Origin: DATAQC01 sp038238185
Lineage (GTDB): Bacteria; Actinomycetota; Acidimicrobiia; Acidimicrobiales; AC-14
NCBI GenBank assembly: GCA_038238185.1
Contig: JBBRXY010000006.1
Location: 1 to 64,000, forward strand
Length of the DNA: 64,000 nt
Direction: 5' to 3'
Made by a program: the position numbers and the translations under genes. The number at the start of each line of letters is the position of its first letter. Within the stretch, counting starts at the first letter, position 1. This document shows, piece by piece, positions 50,797 to 59,075 of the stretch. Under the pieces are notes generated by a model, which ran no database searches, was not told the DNA's origin, and saw only the letters and a list, made by a program, of their open reading frames with translations.

Positions 50797-51828
50797 ATGA
50801 GGCTGGCTCGCCGGCTCCGTGCCCCGACGGCTCGACGGGTACGGCTCGGTGCCCTCGCGGGCCTCGCTGCTCTCGCCGTTGCCGCCTGCGCGCCCAACGC
50901 CCCCCAGACCACCCTCGACCCCAAGGGCCCGAACGCCCAGACGATCAGCAACCTGATCGACCCGGTGTTCTGGGTGGCCGGCATCGTCTTCGTCCTCGTC
51001 GAGGGCATGGCCGTGATCTTCGTCATCAAGTACCGCGATCGAGGTGACAACAGCCCTGAGCCGGTGCAGATCCACGGCAACAGCCGCCTGGAGGTGGGCT
51101 GGACGCTCATCCCCGCCGCCATCCTGGTGGCCGTCGCCATCCCCACCATCGCCACCATCTTCAAGCTGTCGCACAAACCGGCCAACGCCATCAACGTCAC
51201 GGTGACGGCCCACCAGTGGTGGTGGGAGTACAGCTACCCCGATCTCGGCCTGGTGACGGCCAACGAGCTGCACATGCCGGTCAACCAGCCCCTCGAGATC
51301 AAGCTCGTCGGTGCCGACGTCATCCACAGCTTCTGGGTCCCGGCCCTGGCGGGCAAAACCGACGTGATCCCGGGGCAGAACAACCACATGAGCATGACGG
51401 GCTCGACGGTGGGCAGCTACCTCGGCCAGTGCACCGAGTTCTGCGGCCTCAGCCACGCCAACATGCGCCTCAAGGCGTTCGTGCAGACGCCGGAGGAGTT
51501 CAAGTCGTGGGTCGACGGCCAGCGTCTGGCTGCGACCGCTCCGCCGGGCGGTTCGCCCGCCGAAGCCGGATTGGCCCTGTTCGCGGTCAAGGGTTGTGCC
51601 GGGTGCCACACCGTCGAAGGCGTGGCGGCCGGCAAGGTGGGGCCCAACCTCACCCACCTACAGAGCCGCACCTCCTTCGCCGGCGCCATGTTCAACATGA
51701 GCCCCGAGAACCTGGCCATTTGGCTGAAGAACCCGCCCGGCGTGAAGCCCGGTTCCAAGATGCCCAACCTCAACCTGAGCGGCGACGAGATCACCAAGCT
51801 CGTCGCCTATTTGGAGACCCTCAAGTGA
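50797..51828 (+). CDS. ctaC: CtaC, cytochrome c oxidase subunit II with haem c domain
   Basis: A 343-residue caa3-type subunit II. A lipoprotein-like signal ends at AVAAC (Cys31), then two spans and the conserved VTAHQWWWEYSYP. The CuA ligands are present (His177 in VIHSFW; Cys212, Cys216, His220 and Met223 in CTEFCGLSHANM). A fused cytochrome c domain follows with CAGCH (267-271). It takes electrons from a donor into CtaD. The ATG follows GCGGAG closely. Confidence 0.95.
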   Translation: MRLARRLRAPTARRVRLGALAGLAALAVAACAPNAPQTTLDPKGPNAQTISNLIDPVFWVAGIVFVLVEGMAVIFVIKYRDRGDNSPEPVQIHGNSRLEVGWTLIPAAILVAVAIPTIATIFKLSHKPANAINVTVTAHQWWWEYSYPDLGLVTANELHMPVNQPLEIKLVGADVIHSFWVPALAGKTDVIPGQNNHMSMTGSTVGSYLGQCTEFCGLSHANMRLKAFVQTPEEFKSWVDGQRLAATAPPGGSPAEAGLALFAVKGCAGCHTVEGVAAGKVGPNLTHLQSRTSFAGAMFNMSPENLAIWLKNPPGVKPGSKMPNLNLSGDEITKLVAYLETLK

Positions 51829-51865
51829 TCTGCGACGTCGCTCCGCGATCCGAAGGCAGCCACCG

Positions 51866-54154
51866 ATGACCATCGTCACCGATCCCCCCGCTCGACCGGC
51901 GCTGGCTCCGCCGCCGGAGCAGCCGATCCGGCTCCTCCGCCGGCCCACTGGCTACACCAAGGGCATCTGGGGCTGGGTCACCACCGTCGATCACAAGAAG
52001 ATCGGCATCATGTATGGCGTCGTCGCCTTCATATTCTTCCTGCTCGGCGGCCTCGAGGCCTTGTTGTTGCGGGTCCAGCTGGGGTCACCGAACAACACGT
52101 TCCTCAGTGCCGATGCCTACAACCAGGTCTTCACCATGCACGGCACGACCATGATCTTCCTGTTCGTGATGCCGCTTTCGGCGGCGTTCGCCAACTACAT
52201 GATCCCGATCCAGATCGGGGCCCGCGACGTCGCCTTCCCCCGCCTCAACGCCTTCGGGTTCTGGGTCTTCCTCGTCGGTGGCCTGTTCATGTACTCGAGC
52301 TTCATCCTCGGCGGGGCACCCAACGGCGGATGGTTCGGGTACGCCCCGAACACCCTCAAGCTCTACAGCCCCGGCCACAACATCGACTTCTGGGTGTTCG
52401 GCCTGCAGATCCTCGGGATCGCCTCCTTGACCGGCGCCGTCAACCTGATCGTCACCGCCATCAACATGCGGGCGCCGGGCATGAGCCTGTTCCGCATGCC
52501 CATCTTCACGTGGATGTCGCTGGTCGCCCAGTTCCTGCTGCTATTCGCCATCCCTGTGATCACCGTGGCCCTGTTCCTGCTCATGTTCGACCGCACCTTC
52601 GGGGCGAACTTCTTCAACGCCCAGGCGGGTTCGGACCCACTCCTGTGGCAACACCTCTTCTGGTTATTCGGCCATCCGGAGGTCTATATCCTCATCCTTC
52701 CGGCGATGGGGATCGTGTCCGAGGTCTTACCGGTGTTCTCCCGAAAGCCCCTGTTCGGCTACCAGGTGATGGTGTTCTCGGGCATCGCCATCGGCTTCAT
52801 GGGATGGGGCGTGTGGGCTCACCACATGTTCGCCACCGGCCTGGGCCCGGTGGCCACGTCGGCGTTCAGCGCCTCCACCATGTTCATCGCCGTGCCCACG
52901 GGCGTGAAGATCTTCAACTGGCTGGGCACCATGTGGCGGGGCAAGATCACCATCAACGCGCCCATGCTCTTCGCCGTCGGCTTCGTGGCCATGTTCACCA
53001 TCGGCGGGCTCTCGGGCGTCACCCACGGTGTGGTGCCGGCCGACACCCAGCAGACGGACACCTACTACGTGGTGGCCCACTTCCACTACGTGCTGTTCGG
53101 CGGCAGCGTGTTCGGCCTGTTCTCCGGCATCTACTACTGGTATCCCAAAGTGGTGGGGCACATGCTGTCCGACAAGCTGGGCAAGTTGCAGTTCTGGCTG
53201 TTCATCGTCGGGTTCAACATGACCTTCGGGCCGTTCCACATCCTTGGCCTCCAGGGCATGCCCCGGCGGATCTACACCTACCCGTCCCACCGGGGCTGGG
53301 ACTTCTGGAACTTCTTCGCCACCGTCGGTTCGTTCATCATCGCCGTGGGCGTCCTGGTGTTCATCTACAACGTCTGGACCTCGAGGAAGAACCCCAAGGT
53401 GGGCAACGACCCATGGGACGCCCGGACCCTGGAGTGGAGCATCCCGTCGCCCCCGCCCGAGTACAACTTCGCCGAGATCCCGATCGTCACCGCCCGTGAC
53501 GACCTGTGGCACCGCAAGTACACCGAGGACGAGAAGGGCCGGTCGGTGCCGCGCCACCCCGTGGAAGTCGCGGCCGAGGCCGAGCCCGAAGCGGTGGTGC
53601 GAGCGGCCGTCGACGATGCCCCTCCGGGTGACGGCGACGGCGCTGCCGCCAACGGGGCGACAGCCAACGGGGCGGGTACGGGCGCCGACGCCGACAGCAA
53701 CGATGCCGACAGCAACGACGCCGACAGCAACGACGCCGACAGCAACGACGCCGACGGTCACGATGGCGACGGTCACGATGGCGACGGTCACGACGGCGAC
53801 GGTCACGACGGCGACGGTCACGACGGCGACGGTCACGACGGCGACGGTCACGACGGCGACGGTCACGACCGCGACGAGGAGCACCATGAGCCCCACATCC
53901 ACATGCCCTCACCGTCGTACTGGCCCGCCTTCACCTCCATCGGCTTGGCCGTCATCTGCTACGGCATGATCTACAGGGTCTGGGTCGTGGCCATCCTCGG
54001 CGGGCTGTGGGTCCTGGGCGGGCTATACGCCTGGAGCCTCGAGCCGGCCACCGCGCCCGACGAGCCCGACATCGAGTCCGAGATGTCCACCGACCTGGAG
54101 CCGGTCGGTTCTGGACCGGTGAGCGCCGACACCGGCGCTGGGGGGGCCGACTGA
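51866..54154 (+). CDS. ctaD: CtaD, cytochrome c oxidase subunit I with repeat linker and two-span C-terminal extension
   Basis: A 762-residue protein. Residues 1-555 are a complete subunit I: low-spin haem His92 and His407, haem a3 His405, CuB His270, His319 and His320, the cross-linked Tyr274, D-channel Asp121 and Asn128, K-channel Lys348 and the arginine pair in MPRRIYTYP. After residue 560 comes an acidic linker of DADSN and then GDGHD pentapeptides (about 608-670), followed by PSPSYWPAFTSIGLAVICYG and a second span, resembling a small accessory oxidase subunit. Normal CtaD ends near 560-580. The stop overlaps ctaE (TGATG). Confidence 0.95.
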   Translation: MTIVTDPPARPALAPPPEQPIRLLRRPTGYTKGIWGWVTTVDHKKIGIMYGVVAFIFFLLGGLEALLLRVQLGSPNNTFLSADAYNQVFTMHGTTMIFLFVMPLSAAFANYMIPIQIGARDVAFPRLNAFGFWVFLVGGLFMYSSFILGGAPNGGWFGYAPNTLKLYSPGHNIDFWVFGLQILGIASLTGAVNLIVTAINMRAPGMSLFRMPIFTWMSLVAQFLLLFAIPVITVALFLLMFDRTFGANFFNAQAGSDPLLWQHLFWLFGHPEVYILILPAMGIVSEVLPVFSRKPLFGYQVMVFSGIAIGFMGWGVWAHHMFATGLGPVATSAFSASTMFIAVPTGVKIFNWLGTMWRGKITINAPMLFAVGFVAMFTIGGLSGVTHGVVPADTQQTDTYYVVAHFHYVLFGGSVFGLFSGIYYWYPKVVGHMLSDKLGKLQFWLFIVGFNMTFGPFHILGLQGMPRRIYTYPSHRGWDFWNFFATVGSFIIAVGVLVFIYNVWTSRKNPKVGNDPWDARTLEWSIPSPPPEYNFAEIPIVTARDDLWHRKYTEDEKGRSVPRHPVEVAAEAEPEAVVRAAVDDAPPGDGDGAAANGATANGAGTGADADSNDADSNDADSNDADSNDADGHDGDGHDGDGHDGDGHDGDGHDGDGHDGDGHDGDGHDRDEEHHEPHIHMPSPSYWPAFTSIGLAVICYGMIYRVWVVAILGGLWVLGGLYAWSLEPATAPDEPDIESEMSTDLEPVGSGPVSADTGAGGAD
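53690..53875. repeat. 15-bp tandem repeats coding the ctaD linker
   Basis: Two consecutive sets of 15-bp repeats: four copies coding DADSN and about eight coding GDGHD. Copies are nearly identical at DNA level, differing mostly by GAT/GAC and GGC/GCC changes, which suggests recent slippage expansion. Confidence 0.9.
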
Positions 54155-54780
54155 TGGTCGTCACCGCCAGCGAGGGCAGCCACACCGAGGTAGGCGACAC
54201 CCCCGAAGGCCACCCGCCCACGTCGACCGGGCTCACTAACGAGAAGGTGGCGATGTGGGCCTTCCTGGGCTCCGAGTGCCTGCTTTTCGGTGCTCTCATC
54301 TCCGTCTACCTGCTGTTCAAGGGCCAGAGCCAGCCGAACACCATCACCCCCAAAGACGTCTACGACATCCCCTTCACCTCGGTCAGCTCGTTCGTGCTCC
54401 TCATGAGCTCGCTCACGATGGTCCTGGCCCTGGCTGCCATCCAGCGGGGCGACCACCGTCGCCTGCGGGTGTGGGTGCTCACCACCGCCCTGTTGGGCGC
54501 CACCTTCGTGGCCGGCCAGATGTACGAGTTCACGACCTTCTACAGCAAGGGTCTGAAAATTTCCACCAACCTGTTCGGGAGCAGCTTCTTCGTGCTCACC
54601 GGCTTCCACGGGGCCCATGTCAGCCTCGGCATCCTCATGCTGCTGTCGTTGTGGAACCTGTCGGTGCGAGGTCGGCTGCCGACGCACCGCTCGGAGACGG
54701 TCGAGCTGGTGGGCCTCTACTGGCACTTCGTCGATATCGTGTGGATCATCATCTTCACGCTCGTCTACCTCATCCCCTGA
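54154..54780 (+). CDS. ctaE: CtaE, cytochrome c oxidase subunit III
   Basis: A 208-residue five-span subunit III: MWAFLGSECLLFGALISVYL, the Glu-containing GQMYEFTTFY, TGFHGAHVSLGILML and LYWHFVDIVWIIIFTLVYLI. It starts on the ctaD stop codon and ends on the ctaF start (TGATG at both ends), so the genes are translationally coupled. Confidence 0.95.
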   Translation: MVVTASEGSHTEVGDTPEGHPPTSTGLTNEKVAMWAFLGSECLLFGALISVYLLFKGQSQPNTITPKDVYDIPFTSVSSFVLLMSSLTMVLALAAIQRGDHRRLRVWVLTTALLGATFVAGQMYEFTTFYSKGLKISTNLFGSSFFVLTGFHGAHVSLGILMLLSLWNLSVRGRLPTHRSETVELVGLYWHFVDIVWIIIFTLVYLIP

Positions 54781-55151
54781 TGGCCACCGAAGCCGAGATC
54801 GAAGCCACTCCGTTCCCCGACGGCGGCGCCGTCGTCGGATCGGCCACCGACGAGGCCGGGGCGCCCCATCACCACAAGCACCCCACCGAGGGTCAGTACG
54901 TCCTCATCGCCCTGTTCCTCGCTGTGCTCACTGCGATCGAGGTCGCGGTGTACTACATCGAATCGCTCAAGGCCGTCCTGGTACCGATCCTGTTGACGTT
55001 CGCCGTCGTCAAGTTCACCACCGTGGTCGCCTTCTTCATGCACTTGCGCTTCGACAGCCGGCTGTTCCGCCGGTTGTTCGTCCTCGGCCTGGCCCTGGCC
55101 ATCTTCGTGTTCTCGATCGTGCTGACTACCTTCCACTACTGGTCCCGCTGA
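54780..55151 (+). CDS. ctaF: Cytochrome c oxidase subunit IV
   Basis: A 123-residue protein with a polar, histidine-rich head (GAPHHHKHP) and three spans, including VVAFFMHLRFDSRLFRR, the hallmark of the prokaryotic subunit IV family. It stabilises the caa3 oxidase. The ATG overlaps the ctaE stop. Confidence 0.88.
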   Translation: MATEAEIEATPFPDGGAVVGSATDEAGAPHHHKHPTEGQYVLIALFLAVLTAIEVAVYYIESLKAVLVPILLTFAVVKFTTVVAFFMHLRFDSRLFRRLFVLGLALAIFVFSIVLTTFHYWSR

Positions 55152-55153
55152 CC

Positions 55154-56125
55154 ATGACCGGCGCCCTGGCCGCCGTGAGCTTTCCGCAATGGCATTTCCA
55201 TCCCGACGTCTGGGCCCTGTTGGGCGCCGTCCTGGGCGCCTACCTCATGGCCGTCCGGGTCGGACGGGCCCGCGGGGAGGTCACCGCCCGCAAGCAGGTG
55301 TTCCTCTTCTGCTCGGGCGTCGCCGTCCTGTGGCTCGCCTCGGACTGGCCGGTGCACGATCTGGCCGAGGGCTACCTCTACAGCTTCCACATGGTGCAGC
55401 ACCTCCTGTTCACCCTGGTGGCCGCGCCGCTGCTGCTCCTGGGCACGCCGACGTGGCTCGGTCGCCGGCTGCTGGGCATTCGTGCCGGACGTGGGGCGGG
55501 GACCCGCCCCGCAGTCGACGCCGCCACATCCGGTCGGCGACCGGTCGTGTCGGCACCGACGCGGCGTCTCCAGGTGGTGCGGTGGGTGGCCCGGCCGGTC
55601 CCCAGTCTCATCCAGTTCAACCTGGTGCTGGTGCTGAGCCACTGGCCGGCAGTGGTCGAAGCCACCCTGCTCCATCACTCCCTGCACTTCGTGGCTCACG
55701 CCGTGTTGCTGGTGTCGGCCCTGCTCATGTGGATGCCGGTCGTCAGCACCATCCCCGAGGTCCCCCGGGCCAGGCCGCCTACCCAGATGCTCTACCTCTT
55801 CCTCCAGACCATCATCCCCACCGTGCCCGCGTCCTTCCTCACCTTCGGGCACAAGCCCCTCTACCGCATCTACGAGACCTTCCCCCGGCTGTGGGGTGTC
55901 CCCGCCCTCACCGACCAGCAGGTGGCCGGGCTGATCATGAAGATCGGCGCCGGCTTCTATCTGTGGACGGTCATCGCCGTGGTCTTCTTCCGCTGGTACG
56001 AGGGAGAGGAGGGCGGCAGGAAGCCGGGGTCCGAACCGCCGTCCGAGCCGGCAGAGCGTGCCGAGCCGGCCGACGAGGTCCTGCTGTGGGCAGACGTGGA
56101 ACGCGAGCTGCGGCAGCTCAGCTGA
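55154..56125 (+). CDS. ctaG: CtaG-type caa3 oxidase assembly protein
   Basis: A 323-residue membrane protein of the caa3 assembly family (cytoplasmic-type CtaG of Bacillus, not the Cox11 CtaG). Conserved segments include SFHMVQHLLFTLVAAPLLLL, LHFVAHAVLLVSALLMWMPV and HKPLYRIYETFPRLWG. The histidines of these spans may bind copper. It starts 2 nt after the ctaF stop and ends the oxidase cluster. Confidence 0.85.
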   Translation: MTGALAAVSFPQWHFHPDVWALLGAVLGAYLMAVRVGRARGEVTARKQVFLFCSGVAVLWLASDWPVHDLAEGYLYSFHMVQHLLFTLVAAPLLLLGTPTWLGRRLLGIRAGRGAGTRPAVDAATSGRRPVVSAPTRRLQVVRWVARPVPSLIQFNLVLVLSHWPAVVEATLLHHSLHFVAHAVLLVSALLMWMPVVSTIPEVPRARPPTQMLYLFLQTIIPTVPASFLTFGHKPLYRIYETFPRLWGVPALTDQQVAGLIMKIGAGFYLWTVIAVVFFRWYEGEEGGRKPGSEPPSEPAERAEPADEVLLWADVERELRQLS

Positions 56126-56157
56126 CGTTCAGGGGCCGCACTCCCCGAGTGTGCGGG

Positions 56158-56169
56158 TAGCGTGCCCGA
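56158..56169 (+). promoter_or_regulatory. Leaderless promoter box of serS
   Basis: TAGCGT (56158-56163), 6 nt, then ATG at 56170. Confidence 0.55.
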
Positions 56170-57453
56170 ATGCTCGACCCCAGGAGACTCCGGACTGAGC
56201 TCGACACCGTCAAGGCGGGGTTGGCCCGACGCGGCCTCGACCTCGGCGAGATTGAGCGAGCTGCCGACCTGGAGGCTCGCCACCGCGCGGTGATGACCCG
56301 GGTCAATGAGCTGCGGGCGACGGTGCGGACCCTTTCCGGCGAAGTGGGCCGGGCGAGAAAGGAGGGCGATGTCGCCGGGGCCGAGGCCAAGGCGGCCGAG
56401 AGCCGGGCCCGGGGTCACGAGGAGAAGGAATTGTCGGCTGAGGCCGATCTCCTGGCCGGCGAGCTCCGCCAGGTGCTGCTGCTGACCCCCAACCTGCCGG
56501 CCGACGACTGTCCCGACGGCGCCGGCGCCGACGACAACGTGGTGTTGCGGGTGGAGGGCTACGACGCGCGGGCCTATGGTGACCACCAGCGGGTACCCCA
56601 CTGGGAGGTGGGTGCGGCGCTGGGCATCCTCGACCTTGAACGGGGGGCGAAGATGTCGGGCTCGATGTTCCCCATGTACCGGGGCGCCGGCGCCGCCCTC
56701 GTGCGTGCTCTGTGCCAACTGGGCCTCGACCTCAATGCCGACGCCTTCGAGGAGGTGCGCCCACCGACGCTGGTGCGTACCGAGACCATGATCTCGACCG
56801 GCCACCTCCCCAAGTTCGCCGACGACGCCTACCACCTCGAGCGTGACGACCTGTGGGCCATCCCGACGGCGGAAGTGCCACTCACCTCCATCGGACGCGA
56901 CGAGTTGCTCGACGAGGCCGACCTGCCCGTTCGGCTCATGGCGCACACGTCGTGCTTCCGTCGGGAGGCGGGCTCGGCCGGGCGCGACACGAGGGGACTG
57001 CTGCGGGTCCACGAGTTCGACAAGGTCGAGATCCTGGCCTACGCCACCCCCGAGCAGGCGGCCGAGATCCATGCCGACCTCCTCCGGCGGGCCGAGGCAC
57101 CCCTGCGGGCCCTCGGCCTGGCGTACCGCGTGCTCGATCTGTGCGCCGGAGACCTGGGGGCCTCGGCGGCGCGCACGTTCGACCTGGAGGTCTACGCGCC
57201 CGGCTGTGATCTGTGGTTGGAGGCGTCCTCGGTGTCGTGGTTCACCGACTACCAGGCCCGCCGGGCCAACATCCGCTATCGGCGCGGCGCTGGTGGCACT
57301 GCCCACGTCCACACGCTCAACGGTTCGGCACTCGCCGTTCCCCGGGTGTGGGCCGCAGTGGTCGAGACCTATCGCCGCCCGGACGGTTCCGTCGAGGTCC
57401 CCGAGGTGTTGCGACCCTACCTGCGGGGCGCCACCGTCATCGGGGACCGGTAG
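56170..57453 (+). CDS. serS: Seryl-tRNA synthetase
   Basis: A 427-residue class II synthetase that charges tRNA-Ser. Residues about 28-105 are the two-helix tRNA-binding arm. The catalytic core shows motif 2 as CFRREAGSAGRDTRGLLRVH and the serine/ATP-binding DLGASAARTFDLEVY, then NIRYRRGAGGTAHVHTLNGS near motif 3. Length is normal. A leaderless promoter precedes it, and there is no T-box leader. Confidence 0.95.
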   Translation: MLDPRRLRTELDTVKAGLARRGLDLGEIERAADLEARHRAVMTRVNELRATVRTLSGEVGRARKEGDVAGAEAKAAESRARGHEEKELSAEADLLAGELRQVLLLTPNLPADDCPDGAGADDNVVLRVEGYDARAYGDHQRVPHWEVGAALGILDLERGAKMSGSMFPMYRGAGAALVRALCQLGLDLNADAFEEVRPPTLVRTETMISTGHLPKFADDAYHLERDDLWAIPTAEVPLTSIGRDELLDEADLPVRLMAHTSCFRREAGSAGRDTRGLLRVHEFDKVEILAYATPEQAAEIHADLLRRAEAPLRALGLAYRVLDLCAGDLGASAARTFDLEVYAPGCDLWLEASSVSWFTDYQARRANIRYRRGAGGTAHVHTLNGSALAVPRVWAAVVETYRRPDGSVEVPEVLRPYLRGATVIGDR

Positions 57454-57463
57454 GTTCAGGCGG
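57451..57463 (+). promoter_or_regulatory. Leaderless promoter box overlapping the serS stop
   Basis: TAGGTT (57451-57456) begins with the serS stop codon TAG, is followed by 7 nt and then GTG at 57464. It should start the small-protein/sdhCD transcript. Confidence 0.5.
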
Positions 57464-57598
57464 GTGACCGAGGCCCAGACGGTGTTCGTGATCGCCCTCA
57501 GCGCGATCGCCGTGGCGATCGGGGCCTTTGCCGTCTACGTGGCCGGTTCCACCATGTGGGCCGACCGCTGGTACGGCCGGCGGAAGCGCCACCAATGA
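57464..57598 (+). CDS. 44-residue membrane peptide preceding sdhC
   Basis: A GTG-started frame (VTEAQTVFVIALSAIAVAIG, AFAVYVAGSTMW, ending RWYGRRKRHQ) with one membrane span and a basic tail. It is supported by a leaderless promoter and by ATGA overlap with sdhC. It may be a small subunit or assembly factor for the dehydrogenase; no known family is recognised. Confidence 0.6.
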   Translation: MTEAQTVFVIALSAIAVAIGAFAVYVAGSTMWADRWYGRRKRHQ

Positions 57599-58005
57599 CC
57601 GCCCCGGCCCGATCGGAGGGCCCAGGCCCACGGCCCGGAGTCGCCCGGCCATATCGGGGGCGATCAGGGCAGTGGGCCTTCGTGGGACACCGGGTCAGCG
57701 GCTTCCTGGTCTTCTTCTTCCTCCTCCTGCACATCGTGGACGTGTCTCTCGTGCGATGGCCCTCGGCCTACGACGACGTCCACGCCGTCTACGGCAACGT
57801 CGTCCTCCGCGTATTCGAGGTCGGCCTGCTCTTCGCCCTGGTGTTCCATTCCCTCAACGGGCTGCGCATCGTCACCGTCGACTTCTTCCCCGGTGCGGTC
57901 CGCCACGAGCGACGGCTTCTGGGCGCGGTGGTGGTCATGACCCTCGTCCTGGGCCTTCCCGGGGCCTACGTGATCATGCTCCCCTTCTTACGGGGCCACC
58001 TGTGA
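57595..58005 (+). CDS. sdhC: Succinate dehydrogenase cytochrome b subunit SdhC
   Basis: A 136-residue three-span membrane subunit. GQWAFVGHRVSGFLVFFFLL matches the quinone-site segment and LLHIVDVSLV and VFHSLNGLRIVTVDF carry candidate haem histidines. It anchors succinate dehydrogenase and passes electrons to the quinone pool. It overlaps the small-peptide gene upstream and sdhD downstream. Confidence 0.9.
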   Translation: MTAPARSEGPGPRPGVARPYRGRSGQWAFVGHRVSGFLVFFFLLLHIVDVSLVRWPSAYDDVHAVYGNVVLRVFEVGLLFALVFHSLNGLRIVTVDFFPGAVRHERRLLGAVVVMTLVLGLPGAYVIMLPFLRGHL

Positions 58006-58400
58006 GTGCCGTGCGCGCCGACGACCGGGCGCCTGGGGCACCGGCGGGAGGATCGCCACGTCGCAGACGGAGCTTCGAGACCTGGTCGTGGTTCTTCATG
58101 CGCCTCTCGGGCCTGGCCCTGGTGTTCCTGGCCCTGATCCACTTCGCCATCACCCATATCGCCAACGACGTGGTGACCACGAACCACGCCTTCGTGGCCG
58201 AGCGGTGGGACAACCCCCTCTGGCGGCTGTTCGACTGGTCGCTGCTGGCGTTGGCCTTGGCCCATGGGCTCACCGGCCTGCGCCGGATCATCGACGATTA
58301 CGTGCACCGCCCCACGACGCGGTGCTTCGCGCTGGCCTCGCTCTTCGGCGTGAGCGGGGCCCTGTTCGCGTTGGGCACCTTCACCATCTTCAGCTTCTGA
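58002..58400 (+). CDS. sdhD: Succinate dehydrogenase membrane anchor SdhD
   Basis: A 132-residue three-span subunit: WSWFFMRLSGLALVFLALIH, HFAITHIAND and ALAHGLTGLRRIIDDYVH with candidate haem ligands. The GTG at 58002 overlaps the sdhC stop (GTGA). The usual next genes sdhA and sdhB are absent; a minus-strand gene follows instead, so the catalytic subunits must be elsewhere. Confidence 0.9.
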   Translation: MSAVRADDRAPGAPAGGSPRRRRSFETWSWFFMRLSGLALVFLALIHFAITHIANDVVTTNHAFVAERWDNPLWRLFDWSLLALALAHGLTGLRRIIDDYVHRPTTRCFALASLFGVSGALFALGTFTIFSF

Positions 58401-58417
58401 CGGCTCGTCCGGAGCGG

Positions 58418-58750
58418 TCAGGGGTGGTCGGGACGGCCCAGGGCGAGGAGGACCTCGGCATCGTCCTCAGCCGCCTCGGGCCCATACCCGAGGACGACGG
58501 TCGCCCGGGCACCACACTGCGGACAGGTGAGCGCGACGACGGCCAGCATGTCGTCGGGATCGGAGGCCCCCTCGGTGCGGCGGAGGACCTCCACGTCGAC
58601 ATCGGCCGCCTGGCTCTCGGTGTGGCAGGTGAAGCAGATCAGCCACCCACCGGGTCGGGCGGCCATCTGGCTTGTGTAGCCGTCACGTTCCAGCAGGCTG
58701 ACGACTTCGGCCAGGTTGGGGGCGTTCTCGCTGGCCGCTGCGCTGTCGAT
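58418..58750 (-). CDS. Zinc-ribbon-like small protein, start unclear
   Basis: About 110 residues ending ATVVLGYGPEAAEDDAEVLL plus ALGRPDHP, with two metal-binding pairs, CFTCHTE and CPQCGA, spaced like a zinc ribbon. Related proteins in actinobacteria begin with an LLxxxGYTxQ-like helix, so the segment EVVSLLERDGYTSQ belongs to the gene, yet no ATG, GTG or TTG precedes it in frame within the plausible range. The first normal start is ATG 58666, inside the domain. A TAGGCT box ends 8 nt before an in-frame ATC at 58750, used here as the provisional start. Confidence 0.5.
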   Translation of the reverse strand: MDSAAASENAPNLAEVVSLLERDGYTSQMAARPGGWLICFTCHTESQAADVDVEVLRRTEGASDPDDMLAVVALTCPQCGARATVVLGYGPEAAEDDAEVLLALGRPDHP

Positions 58751-58788
58751 AGGCGCGGAGCCTAATGGGCCCGGCGCTGTCGTCGGGC

Positions 58789-58962
58789 CTACTTCTTGGC
58801 CGACGACAGGACGTAGTTGTAGATCGTGTCGGTCATCACCTTCACGTTGTGCTTCTTGCGTGCGTGCTCGGTGACCTTCTGACGAAGCTCGTCCTCGGAG
58901 CTCGCAGTGGTCGTGAATCCGCAACCCTCGGCTCCGGCGCGCTTGCAACTGTGCTCGTACAT
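58789..58962 (-). CDS. DUF1059 small protein
   Basis: A 57-residue protein: MYEHSCKRAGAEGCGFTTTA, then SSEDELRQKVTEHARKKHNV and a short C-terminal end VLSSAKK. The two Cys and two His residues in DUF1059 order suggest a small metal-binding fold; function unknown. GGGAAGG lies 6 nt before the ATG, a clear start. It lies upstream of the zinc-ribbon gene on the same strand. Confidence 0.85.
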   Translation of the reverse strand: MYEHSCKRAGAEGCGFTTTASSEDELRQKVTEHARKKHNVKVMTDTIYNYVLSSAKK

Positions 58963-59063
58963 GCTGACCTTCCCGCCGTGGCCTGGGTGTCATGGCGTGA
59001 GATCAACGGCACCGAAGCCATGGGCGAATGACCGGCGCCCAACCTCGGCGTACCGCTTCGGAC

Positions 59064-59075
59064 TACCGTCGCCCC
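59064..59075 (+). promoter_or_regulatory. Leaderless promoter box of the DUF885 gene
   Basis: TACCGT (59064-59069), 6 nt, then GTG at 59076. Confidence 0.5.
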
